Below the pieces are notes generated by a model. That model was given only the letters and a program-made list of their open reading frames with translations. It searched no databases and was not told where the DNA came from. A stretch of DNA of 64,000 nt, taken from Monodelphis domestica (taxonomy: Eukaryota > Chordata > Mammalia > Didelphimorphia > Didelphidae). Of this stretch, positions 46,101-54,843 are shown one piece after another (the stretch's first letter is position 1; the number at the start of each line of letters is the position of its first letter). The position numbers and the translations under genes are program-made. The stretch is taken from positions 213,331,635-213,395,634 of the forward strand of contig NC_077228.1 in the NCBI RefSeq assembly GCF_027887165.1. The letters are read 5' to 3'.

Positions 46101-49100
46101 CAGCTAGGAAATGTATGATGCTGATTTTAACCCAGGACCTCCTGTCTCTAGCCTGGTTCTCAATCCATTGAGCCACCTAGCTGCCCCACTTTGGATGGAC
46201 ATCTTTAAATTTTTCCAATCTTTTTTGGATCATCTTCCTAATTATAAGAAAACCCCTGTCTGGGTTCTGCAACTCTTTGAAGCTCAAGGCCAATACTAAC
46301 AGATGATTGCATTCTAGTACCAATCTCACCTGATCCAGCCATGTGCCCAGAGGAAGGCTTGGGAGAACCAAGACTTTGGCTCAGAAATTCCAAGACTACT
46401 ATAGTTCATGTAAAAAGAAAAAACAAAAACAAAAACGGGCTTATATTGCAATGAGGGAAATTTAGGTTGGATTAAAAAAGGTTCTGCTTGACAAAGAAAT
46501 GTTTTGGAATTTTCTCAAAATATCTTAAAAATAGAATAGGCATTAGTTCATTTGGAATGTATTAATGTATCACTCAGACAAGGAAATAAAATCAAAGCAA
46601 CTATCCACTGAGTTCATAATTCCAACAAAGTATCATGCTAGATGCTGGAGGGTATTTCAAGGAGTTAGAACACAATAGTGTATTACACTTATAATCTAGT
46701 TGGAAAGACAATCCTCAAATAGGAAATGAAACAATAAGAGAAACAAAACTACATTTCAAAATTAGAAGAGATGAGTTAGATATATCAATAGTCTGTGATT
46801 CTATTTAGTGAAGAGAAGTTGGAGTCAGGGAAGTATAAATGTGGTTTCCCCTTCTTCATCCCTGCCTGGTTTTGAGTCTGAAATCAATTCTCTCAGTCAG
46901 AGATCCTGCTGGTTCTTTCCCTTCCTTATATATCCCCTAGCTCCTAAGCTCCAAAGTTAGTACCTAGACTTCACTGTAGAACTTAGGGAAAGATGGTACA
47001 CTTCTCCATTATTATGCTTTTCTTTTCCCAGTCTTAACACATCAACCTAGGACAATATAAAGGTGTAGTGAAAATAATTTTGGATTTTGATTAGGAACCA
47101 AAAGGTAAACTTTACTATTAACTTGCTGTGTAACCTTGAACAAATTATTTCAACTCTCTAAGGCTCAACTTATTTTTCTGTAAAATGAAAGTAGATTCCT
47201 TGAACCCTTTCTAGCTCTACCATTCATAATTCTGATCCAGACATAGATCATTATTCCTTATACCATTATTAGATCTGAGACTCCAGAAAGTGCACCACTT
47301 GAAGACCTGTCAAGAACTTTTCCCATTTCAACTCTAAGCTTAGCAGGTAGCAAAAGGGAGGGGCAGATCAATAACTGTGAGCATTATTAATATTAACATA
47401 TAACATATAACTACTATATGCCTGGCATTATTAGGTATAGAAATACAAAACCAAAAATGAAACAGTTTTTCCTCAGGGAGTGTACATGTATATTGAGAGA
47501 GAAGAGGGTCAATCCTTCAGGATACTACTAGCAGCTAGAGAGATGTGGAAAAGCTTTATGGCTTCATGAAGGCATCACAAGGAAACAAGGAACTTTAAAA
47601 GGCAGAGATAAGGTGAGAAACACATTAGAGGGATGGGAGACAATGAGTGCTAAGGCTCAGAGACAAATGATCCATCATCATGTGTGAAGAACAATAAGCA
47701 CACCAATATAGCTGGCCTGAAAATTTCATTGAGAGGAGTAAAGTGTGAGAAGACTAGAAATGAAGTGGCTAGGAGGTGAAGAGTTTTAAGTACAAAGGAG
47801 AGAAACTGATATTGATCCTAGAGGTAATAGTGAGGTGTTGGAATATACTGAGGAACTGGGGTGACATGATGAAACCTATACTGTAGGAAGATTACTTTGG
47901 CAGCTGTGTAGAGAAAAGATGGGAAAAGGGGCAGCTAGGTAGTACAATGGGTAGTACTGGACTTGGAATAAAAAAAGAATTGAGTTCAAACCATGCCTGT
48001 GACACTTATCAGCTGTGCCACCTTAAGCAGGTCATTTAACCTTTGTTATTCAGTTTCCTCATCTGTAAAATGAAGGCATTGGACTTGATGGCCTCCAAGT
48101 TCTCTTCCAGTTCTACATAGATCTTATGACACTGGGAGTGGAGAGAAAGTTAAGACAGGAAGATTTAAAAAAAAAGATTATTGCAAGCAGTCTAGTTAGA
48201 AGTGTAATTGAGAATTTGTTTTGGACATAATGAATTTGAGACGCTTACAAGAAAGTCTGAAATGCCCAATAGGCAGTCAGTGATATGAGACTGAAGATAT
48301 GTGATATATATATTCCAGGAGCCATCAGCATGCAGATAATTGAACTCATAAGAACTAATGAAATTACTATGTAAGAGAGCATGAAGGGAGGAGAAAAGGC
48401 AGTCTTGGCCAGAGTTTTGGGGGATTCCTAGAGTTGACTGTGATGATGTGGAGGAAAATACAGCTAAGGAGACTGAGTAGTTAAAGAAGTTGGAGGAGAA
48501 CCAAGAGAACAGGAAAAAACCCAAAGAGAAGACTATCCAAGGGAGAAAGGTGGCCAACACTGTCAAATGCTGTAGAGAACAAGTATGAGAACTGAAAAAG
48601 TCACAGGATTTGGTAGTTCGAGGAGAGGAAATTTAGATGAGAGTCAGCTTTTTAAAGGAGTTTAACACAAGAAGTGATAGTAGAAGATGTGGCCAAGTTT
48701 GTAGGCAGCTAGGAAGGAAATAGTAAGCAAGGAGATTAGAATTGGGAAAGAATGGAAGACAAAAAATATGGGAGAATGGAGAGGTAAAGACCATTTGAGA
48801 GAAAGGGCGTAGAGGAAAGAGCAAAAAAAGTAGTTTCCAAGTGCTGCAGGATGGAATGGCAGTGAGACATGGAGAAGAACTTTCTTGAAAGTAATGGAAG
48901 AAATCCCATTCAAAATCACCTTAAACAAAATAAAATATTTAGACCAAGACAAACATGGGAACTATATGAACATAACTATAAAACACTCTCCACACAACTA
49001 AAACTAGATTTGAGCAACTGGAAAAACATTAACTACTCATGGGTAGGACGAGCCAATATAATAAAAATGACCATCCTACCCAAACTTATTTATCTATTTA

Positions 49101-52100
49101 GTGCCATACCCATTGAACTTCCAAAATTTTTTTTTACTGATTTAGAAAAAACCATAACAAAGTTCATTTGAAAGAACAAAGGATCAAGGATATTCCAGGG
49201 AAATAATTTTTAAAAAAATACAAAGGAAGGGGGCCTTGCAGTCCCAGATCTCAAACTATATTATAAAGCAGCTGTCATCAAAACAATTTGGTACTGGCTA
49301 AGAGACAGAAAGGAGGATCAGTGGAATAGACTGGGGGAAAGCGACCTCAGCAAGACAGTATACGATAAACCCAAAGATCCCAGCTTTTGGAACAAAAATC
49401 CACTATCTGATAAAAACTGCTGGGAAAATTGGAAGACAGTGTGGGAGAGATTAGGTTTGGATCAACACCTCACACCCTACACCAAGATAAATTCAGAATG
49501 GGTGAATGACTTGAACATAAAGAAGGAAACTATAAGTAAATTAGGCAAACACAAATAGTATACATGTCGGACCTTTGGGAAGGGAAAGATTTTAAAACCA
49601 AGCAAGACTTAGAAAGAGTCACAAAATGTAAAATAAATAATCTTGACTACATCAAATTAAAAAGTTTTTGTACAAACAAAACCAATATAACTAAAATCAG
49701 AAGGGAAGCAACAAATTGGGAAACCATCTTTATAAAAACCTCTGACAAAGGTCTAATTACTGAAATTTACAAAGAGCTAAATCAATTGTACAAAAAATCA
49801 AGCCATTCTCCAATTGAAAAATGGGCAAGGGACATGAATAGGCAGTTTTCAGATAAAGAAATCAAAAGTATTAATAAGCACATGAAAAAGTGTTCTAAAT
49901 CCCAGATAATCGGAGAGATGCAAATCAAAACAACTCTGAGGTATCACATCACACCTAGCAGATTGGCTAACATGACAGTGAAGGAAAGTAATGAATGCTA
50001 GAGGGGATGTGGCAAAGTTGGGACATTAATGCATTGCTGGTAGAGTTGTGAATTGATCCAACCATTCTGGAGGGCAATTTGGAACTATGCCCAAAGAGTG
50101 CTAAAAGACTGTCTGTCCTTTGATCCAGCCATAGCTGCTGGGTTTGTACCCCAAAGAGATAATAAGTAAAAAGACTTGTACAAGAATATTCATAGCTGTG
50201 CTCTTTGTGGTGGCCAAAAATTGGAAAATGAGGGGATGCCCTTCAATTGAAGAATGGCTGAACAAATTGTGGTATATGTTGGTGATGGAATAGTATTGTG
50301 CTAAAAGGAATAATAAAGTGGAGGAATTCCATGGAGACTGGAACAACCTCCAGGAAGTGATGCAGAGTGAAAGGAGCAGAACCAGGAAAACATTGTACAC
50401 AGAGACTGATACACTGTGGTACAATTGAACGTAATGGACTTCTCCATTAGTGTCAATGCAATGTCCCTGAACAATCTGTAGGGATCTATGAGAAGAAAAC
50501 ACTATCCATAAGCAGAGGACAAACTGTGGGAGTAAAAACACCGAGGAAAAGCAACTGCTTGACTACAGGGGTTAAGGGACATGTCTGAGGAGAGACTCTA
50601 AATGAACACTCTAATGCAAATACCAACAACATGGAAGGTTCGAATCAAGAACACATGTTATACCCAGTGGAATCAATCGCACATGGGCTATGGGAGAGGT
50701 GGGGGAGGGGGAGGAAAAGAAAATGATCTTTGTCTCCAATGAATAATGTTTGGAAATGACCAAATAAAATAATGTTTAAAAAAAAGAAAGTAATGGAAGG
50801 AAGGAGAAAACAATTTAGTGAGAAAAATTTTTAAGGAAGGGGGTGGAATTTTGAATAGGTTCTACATTTTATACATCAAAGAAGTTAAATAGATTACAGG
50901 AAGGGGCTGTCCTTGGATGTGGGAATGAAGAATCATAAGATTTAAAACTTGAAAAGCCTTCAGCGATCATCTACTCTAACCCCTTCATTTTGCAAATGAG
51001 AACACTGTGACCCAGGGAGGCTCTGCTTTTCCTCAAAGCAACACAGATGGCAAGTAGCAGACCTAAATGTCTAACCCAGGTTCTGATTCTCCAACCAGAA
51101 AAGATGGCTGGAAGCCAGCCAAATATGCCTATGTTAATGTTAGTTGGTCCACCGCAAGATCGTGGGGTAGGTGCATGTGTGCATTTCTATTGTAGGCACT
51201 ACCTTTGGGGGTGGGGGAAGAATGGCTAGAAAAGGCTTCCAGGGGCATTGGGAAGAAAAGGGGCTGAGGAAGGAACTTGGAAGAAAGAAAAGAGGAGCTG
51301 GGAAGCAGCCTAGGCACAGAGAAGAAGCTTATCTCCCAAACCTTCCCCTTTCCAGACTTCCCTATTACAATCCAGTTTCTTCCTCTTTCCCCAGACTGGT
51401 AGCCTAGGTGTCAACCTTCATTAATCTGTCTCTCACCTCCCATATCCAATCTGCCAATGCTTGTTGATTTCACCTCTTCAACATCTCTGATAAATACCTC
51501 CCGTTCCCCCTTTCTCCTTGGACACTGTCAGCACCCTGGTACAGATCCTCATCACTTCACACTTGAACTATTGCAAATGTGTGTTGGTGGATCTGCCTGA
51601 TTCAAGTCTGTCCACCCAGATTCAGTCACTAATGGGATCTTTCTACAGCTCATCTCAATAAATTCAAAGGGTCTCCCTAACATCTCTAGGATCAAATACA
51701 AAATGCAGTTTGGCATTCAAAGTGCTTCATAATCTAGCCTCCTCTTACTCTTCCAGTCTTCATACAACTTACTCCTACCCACATAGTCTCTCCAGTGACA
51801 GTCTCCTGGCTATTCCACAAACAAGATTCAACTCCAGGCATTTTCTCTGCTTCCCCCTCCCTCAAATGTTCACCCTACTGGCTTCTTTCCCTCCCTCTAC
51901 AAGAAATCTTCCTCAACTCCTCTTAGAATCTTAGTTCCTTCCCTCTGTTGGTTTCCTTTTATCCCGAATCTATATATAGCTTGTTTACAGTTTTTGCTTG
52001 TTGTCTCCCCCATTAGACTGTAAGAGCTGGGACTTTTTTTTTTTGCCTTTCTTTGTATACCCAATACTTAGCACATAGTAGGCGCTTAATCCTTATTGAT

Positions 52101-52931
52101 AGACTGACAGGGGAGAAAAGAGTACTTCAGGCATGGTGGAAAGAAAAATGTGGAGGCCTGGGAAGATTAAAAAAAGAAGAGGGGGAAGAGAAAGGCTGGA
52201 AACTGATCCTGGGATGCTGGAGAGGGAAAGGATGGTGGGGAGCCTGGGATGCTAAGGAAGGGAGGATTGGGGAGTGGGGGGCAGGAGGAGCTGGGGCTGA
52301 CTATGAAAGGAGTATAACAAGGGAAGGGTTGGAGGCGGAGCCCGAGATGCTGGGAAGGAAAGGACTGGGTGAGGGTGGTAGCCTGGGGTGCTGGGACCAG
52401 GCAGGGAGGTGGAAAGAATTGGGGTTGACCGTGGAAGTGGGTTGAATGTTTAGGTAAGGAAGGGCTTGGGGGGGGGCGCGCAGTGTTGGGGTGCTGGGGA
52501 GGGACGGAAGTCTTGTTTTGAAAGGAATGGTGGTGGGGAGGGAACCAAGAGTGGAGGGGGCCGGGGGCTCGGCCCTGGCTCACCTTGTCTGAGTCCAGCT
52601 CCGGGTCCTCCTGGCAGCAGAGACGGCACAGGAAGGACTTGGGCTCCCGACCCAATGTCTGCCTAGTGGTCACGAAGTAGGTGCCTCCTACATTGAGTCG
52701 GACCCAGCGCCCCGCGCCCCCAGTCCGCTCCGGCGGCCCCGGCCCTGGTTGCGGCGATGACGAAAGACCGGAGGCCGTGGCGGCGGCTGCTGGGCGGCCG
52801 TGGCCGCGAGAGGAAGCCGTGGTGGCGGCAGCGATGGAGGAGGAGGAGCCGCGGGGGCTGGCGCTGGCTGGGCCGCGGCCGTCCCCGAGGCCGCCCCCTC
52901 CCACCGTCGAGTCCACTTGCAGTTCAGCCAT
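34145..52931 (-). CDS. KCTD2: KCTD2, BTB/T1 potassium-channel tetramerisation domain protein 2, 266 aa
   Basis: Six coding exons on the minus strand: 52931-52584, 45697-45589, 43592-43501, 41924-41829, 35739-35614 and 34174-34145 (348, 109, 92, 96, 126, 30 nt; 801 nt total, all phases join). A low-complexity N-terminus (1-74, Gly/Ala/Ser/Pro) precedes the BTB/T1 domain that starts [19 protein letters not shown]. The C-terminus ends ILQERGSRM as I remember human KCTD2 (263 aa). The KCTD2/5/17 group forms pentameric adaptors that bring substrates to cullin-3 ligases and also bind G-beta-gamma; that is family knowledge, not seen here. Small changes from the human protein as I recall it include LIINK for LIITK and NENITSQ for NENRTSQ. 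Expressed from the promoter shared with ATP5PD. Confidence 0.97.
35614..35739 (-). CDS. KCTD2: KCTD2 exon 5: C-terminal domain
   Basis: 126 nt, TTTTCTCAG acceptor and GTAAGAAAC donor; [18 protein letters not shown] to EPSEKAK. Confidence 0.96.
36200..36960. other. Unclassified intronic stretch with a repeated 35-bp motif
   Basis: GAATTTAACACAAAT and CTTTCCTTTTAAAA occur together near 36212 and again near 36460, both in the same orientation about 250 bp apart. The family is not recognised. Confidence 0.4.
37320..38790 (+). repeat. Long ancient interspersed repeat, class not assigned, copy 1
   Basis: Begins like ...AGTGATTATTATATACC and carries GAGCTTAAATTCTAATAGGG and TCTGTTTTGGACACCTTGAG. 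The same order of motifs recurs at 47385 and 55735. I know such sequence as mammal-wide but cannot name the family. Confidence 0.6.
38443..38638 (+). repeat. tRNA-headed SINE, family A, with 13-bp target duplication
   Basis: Flanked by AAAAGTGGGTGGT at 38430-38442 and 38639-38651; inserted in the long ancient repeat. Confidence 0.92.
39030..39680 (+). repeat. L2 LINE fragment
   Basis: CAGATCTGACCATATTAGTACC, GGATAAAATACAAACTC and a GAATAAGGACTGTATTTT end are the L2 3' region. Confidence 0.75.
40731..41136. repeat. Two family A SINEs forming an inverted pair with a foldback end
   Basis: A sense SINE (40756-40949) is followed at once by an antisense SINE (40950-41136). The left flank also carries AATCCTTATCTTCTG, the exact reverse complement of CAGAAGATAAGGATT at the right end of the sense copy. 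Confidence 0.8.
41215..41690 (+). repeat. L2 LINE 3' end
   Basis: AGCTCTTCATAATCCAACC, TGCCTCCTGGGATCTCTGG region and GCACAGTGCCTAGCACATAA. Confidence 0.75.
41829..41924 (-). CDS. KCTD2: KCTD2 exon 4
   Basis: 96 nt after a T12-GGTAG acceptor; [18 protein letters not shown] to SDGWKFEQ, donor GTAATAG. Confidence 0.96.
42205..42375. mobile_element. Old DNA transposon-like repeat, second copy
   Basis: GGTTCTTAGCATTTTTGTG and CACTGAAATATTGCTATCAA correspond to the family at 9464-9665, weakly. Confidence 0.4.
42615..42830 (-). mobile_element. RTE-type LINE (BovB-like) 3' end
   Basis: The minus strand reads [19 protein letters not shown], then FQETVEDRR and [12 protein letters not shown]. This pattern matches the C-terminus of BovB/RTE ORF2 (compare RRRRGRQRMRWLD...). 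It ends in ACTGAACAACAACAAAT. Fragment only; KCTD2 intron 3. Confidence 0.8.
42905..43075 (+). mobile_element. Old L1 ORF2 end fragment
   Basis: TGAAATGTTATTGCTCCATAAG and CACACAGAACCAGAAAAATA. Confidence 0.5.
43501..43592 (-). CDS. KCTD2: KCTD2 exon 3: end of BTB/T1
   Basis: 92 nt, TTATTTTAG acceptor and GTAATTTG donor; [17 protein letters not shown] to NENITSQ, phase 0 out. Confidence 0.96.
43935..44150 (+). repeat. MIR SINE
   Basis: CCTCAGTTTTCTCATCTAT, AATACTACCCAGGGTAGTG and AATATTAGCTATTATTAT; nearly full length. Confidence 0.75.
44440..44860 (+). mobile_element. L1 ORF2 fragment with a SINE inside
   Basis: Sense L1 reverse transcriptase segment (motif equivalent to DQVGFIP at 44558) interrupted at 44628 by a family A SINE. 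Confidence 0.7.
44628..44831 (+). repeat. tRNA-headed SINE, family A, nearly intact, 13-bp target duplication
   Basis: Flanked by AAGTAATAATTAC at 44615-44627 and 44832-44844. Among the best-preserved copies in the window, with an A11 tail. Confidence 0.95.
45589..45697 (-). CDS. KCTD2: KCTD2 exon 2: BTB/T1 middle
   Basis: 109 nt, AACTGACAG acceptor and GTAAGAAAC donor, phase 0 in and 1 out; [18 protein letters not shown] to KELAEEG. Confidence 0.97.
45754..45910 (+). repeat. tRNA-headed SINE, shortened
   Basis: AGGGCAGCTAGGGAGCACAG to AATGGATACTAAGAAGGTAG; ends about 55 bp before KCTD2 exon 2 on the gene strand. Confidence 0.75.
45999..46187 (-). repeat. tRNA-headed SINE, family A
   Basis: Antisense copy ending ACCTAGCTGCCCC. 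Confidence 0.88.
47385..48900 (+). repeat. Long ancient interspersed repeat, copy 2
   Basis: Same motif order as copy 1 (AGAGGTAATAGTGAGGTGTT, AGTCTGAAATGCCCAATAGG, TGTCAAATGCTGTAGAGAAC); carries a SINE at 47930-48130, and an L1 at its right end after which it resumes to about 50880. Confidence 0.6.
47930..48130 (+). repeat. SINE, family B head with MIR-like tail
   Basis: GGGGCAGCTAGGTAGTACAA head; the tail TTGGACTTGATGGCCTCC is MIR-like rather than RTE-like. Confidence 0.65.
48901..50785 (+). mobile_element. L1 LINE, 5'-truncated, 1.9 kb, with 14-bp target duplication
   Basis: Flanked by GAAAGTAATGGAAG at 48887-48900 and 50786-50799. Codes the C-terminal third of L1 ORF2 in pieces ([17 protein letters not shown], then [19 protein letters not shown], later [17 protein letters not shown]), with a few stops and frame changes. 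It ends in a 3' UTR with AATAAAATAATGTTTAAAA. Lies in KCTD2 intron 1, antisense to the gene. Confidence 0.93.
50935..51080 (+). repeat. MIR SINE
   Basis: ATCATCTACTCTAACCCC, ATTTTGCAAATGAGAACACT and ACCCAGGTTCTGATTCTCC. Confidence 0.7.
51410..52110 (+). repeat. L2 LINE 3' end
   Basis: TTGAACTATTGCAAATGTG, GGATCAAATACAAAATGC, AGACTGTAAGAGCTGGGAC and TTAGCACATAGTAGGCGCTT follow L2 in order. Confidence 0.85.
52584..52931 (-). CDS. KCTD2: KCTD2 exon 1: N-terminus and start of BTB/T1
   Basis: Codes residues 1-116, [10 protein letters not shown] to EDPELDSDK, then a GTGAGCC donor, phase 0. The start was chosen to match the MAELQ start known from human; an in-frame AUG lies 24 nt upstream at 52955. 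Confidence 0.96.
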
Positions 52932-53164
52932 CTTGGACCCCTCCTGCCCGCGCATCCCCGGGCCGGTCCATTCCCATTCCACGGCAGGGAGAGCCGGACC
53001 GGCCCAACGGCAGGGGAAGGAGGGGTCTGCGCCGCCAGCACCCCAAGCCGGGCACACACCCCCTCCCTCAGAGGGCGGGGCCTCTGGGACCCTCTCGTTA
53101 TTTCCATTGGTGTGGGTGGAAGGAAGACCCGCCTACCTCGGAGAGGGATTGGTTTGAAGGTGAT

Positions 53165-53185
53165 TTCCGGTGACGCTTTTTCCGG
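53165..53185 (-). promoter_or_regulatory. Paired ETS (NRF-2/GABP-type) sites
   Basis: TTCCGG at 53165-53170 and 53180-53185, i.e. CCGGAA twice on the minus strand, 15 bp apart. Tandem ETS sites of this kind are known in promoters of respiratory-chain and ATP synthase genes. Binding is inferred. Confidence 0.55.
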
Positions 53186-53227
53186 CTGCTCTCTGCCCAG
53201 GGATAGACGCCGCCGGGGTCGGTGAAG
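53185..53227 (+). other. ATP5PD: ATP5PD non-coding exon 1 (5' UTR)
   Basis: Ends GTCGGTGAAG before a GTGAGTTGG donor. The transcription start is estimated; the downstream exon starts at 54715 with seven further UTR bases. Confidence 0.65.
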
Positions 53228-53484
53228 GTGAGTTGGGGTCGAAGCTTTGCTTAAACTTTACTCCTAGCACTCACCTGCTTTAGCCATTGCATTCTCCTCT
53301 CCCGGCCTTCTCCGTAGCTCCCAGGCCTCTGCCACCCAGGGTGTACTCCTGGGTCTCTGCTGTGTGCCTCCGGGAAGGCCAGTACTTCCCGGGCCCTGAC
53401 TCCACCTGTCAGAAGGGAGCCAGGGACATGGGTCAGTGAAACTTTACACAACAGATCATAGGGGATAGAGGCCCAGCTTAATTT

Positions 53485-53600
53485 AATATGTATGAGACCT
53501 TGGGCGAGTCCCCGCTTCTCTCTGGGCCTCAGTTTCTTCATGTTGTAAAGTGAGGGAGAGTGGATGATTTGTAAGGTTCCTTTCAGCACCTAAATTCTGT
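53485..53600 (+). repeat. MIR-like SINE
   Basis: ACCTTGGGCGAGTCCCCGC and CCTCAGTTTCTTCATG. Confidence 0.6.
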
Positions 53601-54120
53601 CTTCCTTCCAACCTATCTATCATTCTTAATTCAGTAGCTTTAAGGTTGTGATATTCTTGCGAGCTAAGGATATTTGAAAATTGAATTGTATTCCCTTATG
53701 CAATCCTTTTGCTACCCACATGCTTTCAAGAATTTATAAAAATCTGATTTGGACGTTTCTTACTCCCATCAGGCTTCCTTTGAGCCCATCCAAGCAAATG
53801 GGGGGAGGGGGGGAAGAGGGTGGAGTGCCCATCCTATTTTTTTTGGATTCTGAAAGAAACTTCCTCTACCTTCTTCTTTAACCAACCCCTTTATTTGCCA
53901 CCTCTCTCAGGAGGTTCTTCCTTGGTTTAATCTTATTTTTCTTTTGTTCTGATGCCTCCAGAAACAGTCATTTGCCATGTTTCTTTTACTCTCTTTGCAT
54001 TGGTTGAGGAAGCCCTCTTCAAAGAATCAAATCTTTCTAGCTCTGTGGAAATTATTAATATATATTTATGTTGTATTATATTTTGTTATATTATATATTT
54101 ATATATAATTATATGTTATA

Positions 54121-54316
54121 TAAACCCCATACCTTCTGTCTTAGAATCAATACTGAGTATTGGTTCTAAGGCAGAAGAGTAGTAAGGGCTAGGCAATGGG
54201 GGTTAAGTGACTTGCCCAGGGTCACACAGCTGGGAAGTGTCTGAGGCCAGATATGAACCTAGGACTTCCTGTTTCTAGGCCTGGTTCTCAATCTACTGAG
54301 CCACCTAGCTGCCCCC
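54121..54316 (-). repeat. tRNA-headed SINE, family A
   Basis: Antisense copy in ATP5PD intron 1, well preserved, ending ACCTAGCTGCCCCC. Confidence 0.9.
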
Positions 54317-54409
54317 AGTCTGTAGAAATTAACAACAAGTATTGGAAGAGCACACATTAACTAGATAACAGAGATCTTGGTGTTGTTTCTCAAAAGTTTG
54401 AATTACTGG

Positions 54410-54610
54410 GGGCAGCTGGATAGCTCAGTGGATTGAGAGCCAGACCTAGAGATGGGAAGTCCTAGTTTCAAATCTGGCCTCAGACACTTCCCAGCTGTGT
54501 GACCCTGGGCAAGTCACTTGACCCCCATTGCCTAGCCCTTACCACTCTTCTGCCTTAGAACCAATACACAGTATTGATTCTAGACAGAAGTTAAGGGTTA
54601 AAAAGAAAAA
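54410..54610 (+). repeat. tRNA-headed SINE, family A
   Basis: Sense copy 93 bp after the antisense one, so the two form an inverted pair in the ATP5PD transcript. Confidence 0.9.
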
Positions 54611-54721
54611 ATAGAAAAAGAAAGACAACTTCCATCCTAAGGAACTTATATTCATTACATCATTATGGGCTTTTTATTTCTTTTCTGACCCATTTTGTTT
54701 TTTCTGTTTTCCAGTTCTAAG

Positions 54722-54843
54722 ATGGCTGGACGAAAGCTTGCTCTGAAAACTATTGATTGGGTAGCATTTGGGGAGATCATCCCTAAAAACCAGAAAGCCA
54801 TTGCTAATGCTTTGAAATCCCAAAATGAATTTCTTACTACCAG
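54722..54843 (+). CDS. ATP5PD: ATP5PD exon 2 (first coding)
   Basis: Exon begins at 54715 after TTTCTGTTTTCCAG; ATG at 54722; donor GTAAGTTGG, phase 2. [18 protein letters not shown] to NEFLTT. Confidence 0.97.

Larger units (their letters stand above)
52560..53240. promoter_or_regulatory. Bidirectional CpG-rich promoter of KCTD2 and ATP5PD
   Basis: KCTD2 exon 1 (minus) and the ATP5PD 5' exon (plus) lie head to head; only about 300 bp separate the KCTD2 ATG from the ATP5PD exon 1 donor at 53227. The GC-rich segment has a GC box at 53073-53080 (GGGCGGGG), reversed CCAAT boxes at 53106-53110 and 53148-53152, and two TTCCGG sites at 53165 and 53180. No TATA box. The same head-to-head pairing is known in human. 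Confidence 0.85.

Noticed and set aside
48869-50541. Frames of 100-146 codons in KCTD2 intron 1
   Set aside because: Pieces of L1 ORF2 on the plus strand and their antisense; not host genes.
52681-53225. Overlapping Arg/Ala/Gly-rich frames on the plus strand
   Set aside because: CpG-island shadows opposite KCTD2 exon 1.
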